DNA from: Schistocephalus solidus
Taxonomy: Eukaryota; Platyhelminthes; Cestoda; Diphyllobothriidea; Diphyllobothriidae
Assembly (NCBI GenBank): GCA_017591395.1
Contig: WEDG01000209.1
Location: 1-64,000 of the forward strand
Direction: 5' to 3'
DNA: 64,000 nucleotides
Of this stretch, positions 58,332-64,000 are shown one piece after another. The position numbers and the translations under genes were made by a program. The first letter of the stretch is position 1. The number at the start of each line of letters is the position of its first letter. The notes beneath the pieces were generated by a model. It was given only the letters and a program-made list of their open reading frames with translations, did not search any database and was not told where the DNA came from.

Positions 58332-61078
58332 TCTGTTGTCAAAATCGCATCCCAGCCTCCTTCACTTTCACCCATCTACAACAACAGCATTCACGTGAGC
58401 CAGCTCCACCGTCGTACTTCCTTACGCTGCCCCGACGTTCTTAAAAGTAATTCAGGCCTCCAGTTCAATGACATTGCACTGAATGGATACACGCCATTGC
58501 CAGTCTTTTCACTAGCATGTCACTAGCCCAATCCCCGTCTGTAAAGGTCCTGGCGTGTAGTCTTGTCTGTTTACACTACAGCGTAGACACTCCAACTCCA
58601 GCTGCATTCCCATTCCTCCTCCTCCTCCTCGTCGATGGTGGTGGTGGTCAGCATGCTCTTCATATGAAGACTCCTCAAGAGTACGCACGTGCCAGCCATT
58701 CAACTGTAGCAGCTGCAGCCTACCCGCTGTTTGCACTTGCGCTCCACATCGACCATCGCCGATCTCGGGAGTATCGCCTTCACCAAACCTGCTAACAAGC
58801 GCCAGGATGTTCTGCCTTCCAACTCCCTCCGATCCGCTCCTGCTGCTGTGGCATCTCTACTGCCAAATGCTCATACCGCATTCGCGCTTGCAGGAGGCAG
58901 CAGACCACCGACGCACCGCTCTCCTCTCAATTCCAACCTACTGACTCACACGGACTGACACCTTGGTCTCTCCCTTTTCAACTCCTCCAACACACCTTCT
59001 TCAGCTTCATCCACCACGCCGGCCTTCCCTTTTGGCGCAGACTCCATGTTCTCTCAACTGCACCTACCAAACTCCGATGAGGGTACTACCAACAGCAGTC
59101 ACCGGAGACTATACCTGATGCATGACGTCACTGAGGGCCTCCACTGGTTTCTCGGGTGCATTTCGTCCTCATCAACACTGCCAGCCACGTTCAACGCCAC
59201 CACCAGTCGGCTATCCCTTACAGACTACTCAACGCAGTTCACACTGCATCTGCGAAACAGCACCATCTCCGAAACTCCAGACCCTCAGTCAGAAGTCCTC
59301 CTCCTTCCATCGCCTTCTGTGATGCACTTACTGACGCCCTCCTCATCCCCGAAGTCTAGCTAAACGCCGCCACCTACCGAAATCCTGATCTTCTAATGAT
59401 AGGCGAAGCACTCGCATCTCCATGAGTCCTGGCGCCGATTACGCGCGCATCCAACCTCCTCTTCAGAAATATGCCCACTGCTACTCATATTTCTCATGTA
59501 TCCCCGACGGAACAGCAAATCGGTAACCGTGAGGTGACCAGCCGCATAAACAACCCGAGTAGCTCTAGTCGGAGTGAATTTGTCGGTGGCCGAGGACACA
59601 GGAACGATGTCTAACTGTTAGTGCAACAGGCGGACAAATCATCACCTCTTGTTTACAGCTTACGGTGGTGTTGGCATCCACAATTTCGGACAGGTTGGTC
59701 TGCCTCGGAAGACACGCAAACTCGACGCCGGATCCTGCGGAGTAAATTACCTTTGGGCTGCTTCCAGAGTCGCAGACCCAATGGCGTATCCTCTGGTTGA
59801 GCCTAATCAGGCAGAGCGGTTGGAAAGTAAAGGCTTTCGACAACTGCTCGGAGCTGCCTCAAAAAAGACACCATAGGTAGTAGTCTGTGATTGCACGGGA
59901 TACTTGCAGCGCTCCATTTGTCCTCAGAAGTAGAAACATTCTCAAGGTCCCAAACTACTCTACCAGACTGAAGTGGGCTCGGCAAATGCGTACGGTCAAC
60001 TTGGAAAGTGTTCGAAAGTATGGAGAGCCTAATCTAGACGCCATGCCGATTTCGCACATTAACCGAAACTAAACTTGCGGATCATAGCATGTGGTAGAAG
60101 GGCTCGGAAAACCCAAAAACACAAGACTGTAGGCTAGCACATTTATAATGTAAGGCACGATACTCGCGCCTGGCAGCAGCAAGTCCTTCGAAAGATCATC
60201 GACTGAGGTCCGGTTTCGTTGGCTTCCAAAGAGTACCGACTTCCAAATACATTCTTCGTCGTAAAGAGTCCTGTAATGAAAGATTGTTGTTGCTTGTTTT
60301 ACTAAAAGAACTTTCATGCGGCGCGGGTAAATGTCCACATAGGCAGTCTTGCCTATAAAATTGTCGTACGGCAATGCAACCTTCGAAAAGCAAGACAGAG
60401 CTGCGCGAGCACCTGACACGAGCAATGTAATTAAGTCACAGTTCGCTGCAAAGGGTAGGGTAGTTAATTTTTGAATACATGCCGAGAAAAACCCTCACGA
60501 CACAAAGCCAATCCTGTAGAAGGGGATTAATTTACAACAGCCGGTTGTCCTGTGCGTCTCATCCAAACTACCGTACCCTGTACTTCTCACCTGCATGTGC
60601 ACTCATAAGATGCTAGATCGATGTGACAGAAAGGCTGGCCTCTTGCCGGTGTTGCATGCACGCATGCGCACGCATTCATGGTGCCCGCACCTCCGGAGGC
60701 TTAGGGGTATGTAGCCTTCAGCCCTGCGCCTTCCTTCCTTCCTTCACCGCAGTTATTGCTTCTCTCGCTTTTCAAACCTTGCTACTGTGAACCTGAGGCG
60801 GCAGCACTCTTCTTTCCCGCTGGCTCCTTCTACTATTCATCCAGTACACTTCTGCCAGAAGCCATATTTCGCTGTCACAAACATGCTCCCTCTTACCTGC
60901 CTAGGCAGCATGTCCACTCGGGGGTTGTGCGATCCTTCCCAAAACTTTCACCTAATCCAGTGGCCGAACTCTCCATTGAACTAAGTCTTTTCATGCATGC
61001 TCCTTCCACACAGTGGTCCGTCTCCACGACACGCGCGTAACCCTATCATCTCAATTGGTTGGCGAGCGAAACCCGTTG
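58332..61078. repeat. 2.75-kb tandem unit, copy 2
   Basis: Direct repeat of 55587-58331, differing at scattered single bases, for example TCGGCTATCC for TCGACTACCC near 59208. Confidence 0.95.
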
Positions 61079-63682
61079 TCTGTTGTCAAAATCTCATACC
61101 AGCCTCCTTCACTTTCACCCATCTACAACAACAGCATTCACGTGAGCCAGCTCCACCGTCGTACTTCCTTACGCTGCCCCGACGTTCTTAAAAGTAATTC
61201 AGGCCTCCAGTTCAATGACATTGCACTGAATGGATACACGCCATTGCCAGTCTTTTCACTAGCATGTCACTAGCCCAATCCCCGTCTGTAAAGGTCCTGG
61301 CGTGTAGTCTTGTCTGTTTACACTACAGCGTAGACACTCCAACTCCAGCTGCATTCCCATTCCTCCTCCTCCTCCTCGTCGATGGTGGTGGTGGTCAGCA
61401 TGCTCTTCATATGAAGACTCCTCAAGAGTACGCACGTGCCAGCCATTCAACTGTAGCAGCTGCAGCCTACCCGCTGTTTGCACTTGCGCTCCACATCGAC
61501 CATCGCCGATCTCGGGAGTATCGCATTCACCAAACCTGCTAACAAGCGCCAGGATGTTCTGCCTTCCAACTCCCTCCGATCCGCTCCTGCTGCTGTGGCA
61601 TCTCTACTGCCAAATGCTCATACCGCATTCGCGCTTGCAGGAGGCAGCAGACCTCCGACGCACCGCTCTCCTCTCAATTCCAACCTACTGACTCACACGG
61701 ACTGACACCTTGGTCTCTCCCTTTTCAACTCCTCCAACACACCTTCTTCAGCTTCATCCACCACGCCGGCCTTCCCTTTTGGCGCAGACTCCATGTTCTC
61801 TCAACTGCACCTACCATACTACGATGGGGGCACTACCAACAGCAGTCACCGGAGACTATACCTGATGCATGACGTCACTGATGGCCTCCACTGGTTTCTC
61901 GGGTGCATTTCGTCCTCATCAACACTGCCAGCCACGTTCAACGCCACCACCAGTCAACTACCCCTTACAGACTACTCAACGCAGTTCACACTGCATCTGC
62001 GAAACAGCACCATCTCCGAAACTCCAGACCCTCAGTCAGAAGTCCTCCTCCTTCCATCGCCTTCTGTGATGCACTTACTGACGCCCTCCTCATCCCCGAA
62101 GTCTAGCTAAACGCCGCCACCTACCGAAATCCTGATCTTCTAATGATAGGCGAAGCACTCGCATCTCCATGAGTCCTGGCGCCGATTACGCGCGCATCCA
62201 ACCTCCTCTTCAGAAATATGCCCACTGCTACTCATATTTCTCATGTATCCCCGACGGAACAGCAAATCGGTAACCGTGAGGTGACCAGCCGCATAAACAA
62301 CCCGAGTAGCTCTAGTCGGAGTGAATTTGTCGGTGGCCGAGGACACAGGAACGATGTCTAACTGTTAGTGCAACAGGCGGACAAATCATCACCTCTTGTT
62401 TACAGCTTACGGTGGTGTTGGCATCCACAATTTCGGACAGGTTGGTCTGCCTCGGAAGACACGCAAACTCGACGCCGGATCCTGCGGAGTAAATTACCTT
62501 TGGGCTGCTTCCAGAGTCGCAGACCCAATGGCGTATCCTCTGGTTGAGCCTAATCAGGCAGAGCGGTTGGAAAGTAAAGGCTTTCGACCACTGCTCGGAG
62601 CTGCCTCAAAAAAGACACCATAGGTAGTAGTCTGTGATTGCACGGGATACTTGCAGCGCTCCATTTGTCCTCAGAAGTAGACACATTCTCAAGGTCCCAA
62701 ACTACTCTACCAGACTGAAGTGGGTTCGGCAAATGCGTACGGTCAACTTGGAAAGTGTTCGAAAGTATGGAGAGCCTAATCTAGACGCCATGCCGATTTC
62801 GCACATTAACCGAAACTAAACTTGCGGATCATAGCATGTGGTAGAAGGGCTCGGAAAACCCAAAAACACAAGACAGTAGGCTAGCACATTTATAATGTTA
62901 GGCACGATACACGCGCCTGGCAGCAGCAAGTCCTTCGAAAGATCATCGACTGAGGTCCGGTTTCGTTGGCTTCCAAAGAGTACCGACTTCCAAATACATT
63001 CTTCGTCGTAAAGAGTCCTGTAATGAAAGATTGTTGTTGCTTGTTTTACTAAAAGAACTTTCATGCGGCGCGGGTAAATGTCCACATAGGCAGTCTTGCC
63101 TATAAAATTGTCGTACGGCAATGCAACCTTCGAAAAGCAAGACAGAGCTGCGCGAGCACCTGACACGAGCAATGTAATTAAGTCACAGTTCGCTGCAAAG
63201 GGTAGGGTAGTTAATTTTTGAATACATGCCGAGAAAAACCCTCACGACACAAAGCCAATCCTGTAGAAGGGGATTAATTTACAACAGCCGGTTGTCCTGT
63301 GCGTCTCATCCAAACTACCGTACCCTGTACTTCTCACCTGCATGTGCACTCATAAGATGCTAGATCGATGTGACAGAAAGGCTGGCCTCTTGCCGGTGTT
63401 GCATGCACGCATGCGCACGCATTCATGGTGCCCGCACCTCCGGAGGCTTAGGGGTATGTAGCCTTCAGCCCTGCGCCTTCCTTCCTTCCTTCACCGCAGT
63501 TATTGCTTCTCTCGCTTTTCAAACCTTGCTACTGTGAACCTGAGGCGGCAGCACTCTTCTTTCCCGCTGGCTCCTTCTACTATTCATCCAGTACACTTCT
63601 GCCAGAAGCCATATTTCGCTGTCACAAACATGCTCCCTCTTACCTGCCTAGGCAGCATGTCCACTCGGGGGTTGTGCGATCC
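61079..63682. repeat. 2.75-kb tandem unit, copy 3 (cut by gap)
   Basis: Third direct copy, ending about 140 bp short of a full unit at the run of Ns. It has its own private changes (CATACTACGATGGGGGC near 61814). Confidence 0.95.
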
Positions 63683-63769
63683 NNNNNNNNNNNNNNNNNN
63701 NNNNNNNNNNNNNNNNNNNNNNNNNNNNNNNNNNNNNNNNNNNNNNNNNNNNNNNNNNNNNNNNNNNNN
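63683..63769. other. Assembly gap (87 N)
   Basis: A run of N inside the third tandem unit. The true number of units is therefore unknown, and frames read across it are meaningless. Confidence 0.99.
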
Positions 63770-64000
63770 GATTATAGACTAGTTAAAGTGCATACTCCTA
63801 CTTTATTGAGCTATTGCTGTTATTCTAGGTTATTATTAATAAACTTACCATGTAGCAGCCATCGGGAAGCCTGAACTGTAGGTCTAAAAGTAAATAGTAG
63901 TTACGCGTTATTGAACAAGGCATTCAGTGCTGATGATTTATCATGTTATCAAATGTCCCTATCAGCATACTCATCACTGGTAACTTACCACTCGCCGGTG
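63770..64000. other. Unique A/T-rich sequence right of the gap
   Basis: Does not match the 2.75-kb unit. No gene seen. Confidence 0.7.

Noticed and set aside
63503..63874. 123-codon frame crossing the gap
   Set aside because: Contains the run of Ns, so the frame is not real evidence.

Overview
The window looks like nuclear DNA of a parasitic flatworm, most likely a diphyllobothriidean-type tapeworm. This is inferred from its mix of features: one clear metazoan transcription factor gene with very short introns; degenerate Penelope-like elements with GIY-YIG ends; non-LTR retrotransposons, one with a C2H2 zinc-finger tail; tRNA-derived SINEs; and a G/C-rich interspersed repeat that recurs across the window. 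The species cannot be fixed from the sequence alone. There is no sign of bacterial gene organisation, operons or CRISPR.

The one confident protein-coding gene is a ONECUT/HNF6-type CUT-homeobox factor on the minus strand (31956-34493). It can be modelled as four exons with introns of 28, 65 and 33 bp. A further possible 33-bp in-frame intron lies between the CUT domain and the homeodomain. The apparent stop codon sits inside a consensus 5' splice site, so the C-terminus is open. ATCGAT-type motifs cluster just upstream of the start codon.

Layout. 1-2836: G/C-rich repeat block with a 1.39-kb higher-order period. 2837-10626: mostly unique, A/T-richer DNA with tRNA-derived SINE pieces, degenerate CCTAA-rich tracts and a 35-bp palindrome. 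10627-22696: two tandem copies of a 6.0-kb segment, each holding a Penelope 3' remnant, a repeat copy, a foldback, a SINE cluster and a TIR element with a telomere-like interior. 22697-26289: unassigned. 26290-30215: decayed non-LTR element (LINE A), split in its endonuclease by a composite SINE insertion. 30241-30620: repeat copy. 31956-34493: ONECUT. 35090-36325: Penelope-like remnant. 36326-38890: unassigned. 38893-39665: 5' fragment of a second LINE type. 39801-45913: two tandem copies of a 3.06-kb segment. 45345-49530: a nearly full-length but decayed LINE with zinc-finger tail (LINE B, minus). 49690-50790: inverted G/C-rich repeat block. 53390-54480: Penelope-like element lacking its reverse transcriptase core. 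55587-63682: three near-identical 2.75-kb tandem units, the last broken by an 87-bp assembly gap. 63770-64000: unique.

Functionally this is a small islet containing one regulatory gene in a sea of decayed retroelements and recent tandem duplications. Every retroelement coding region seen carries stops, frameshifts or lost catalytic residues, so none appears autonomous.
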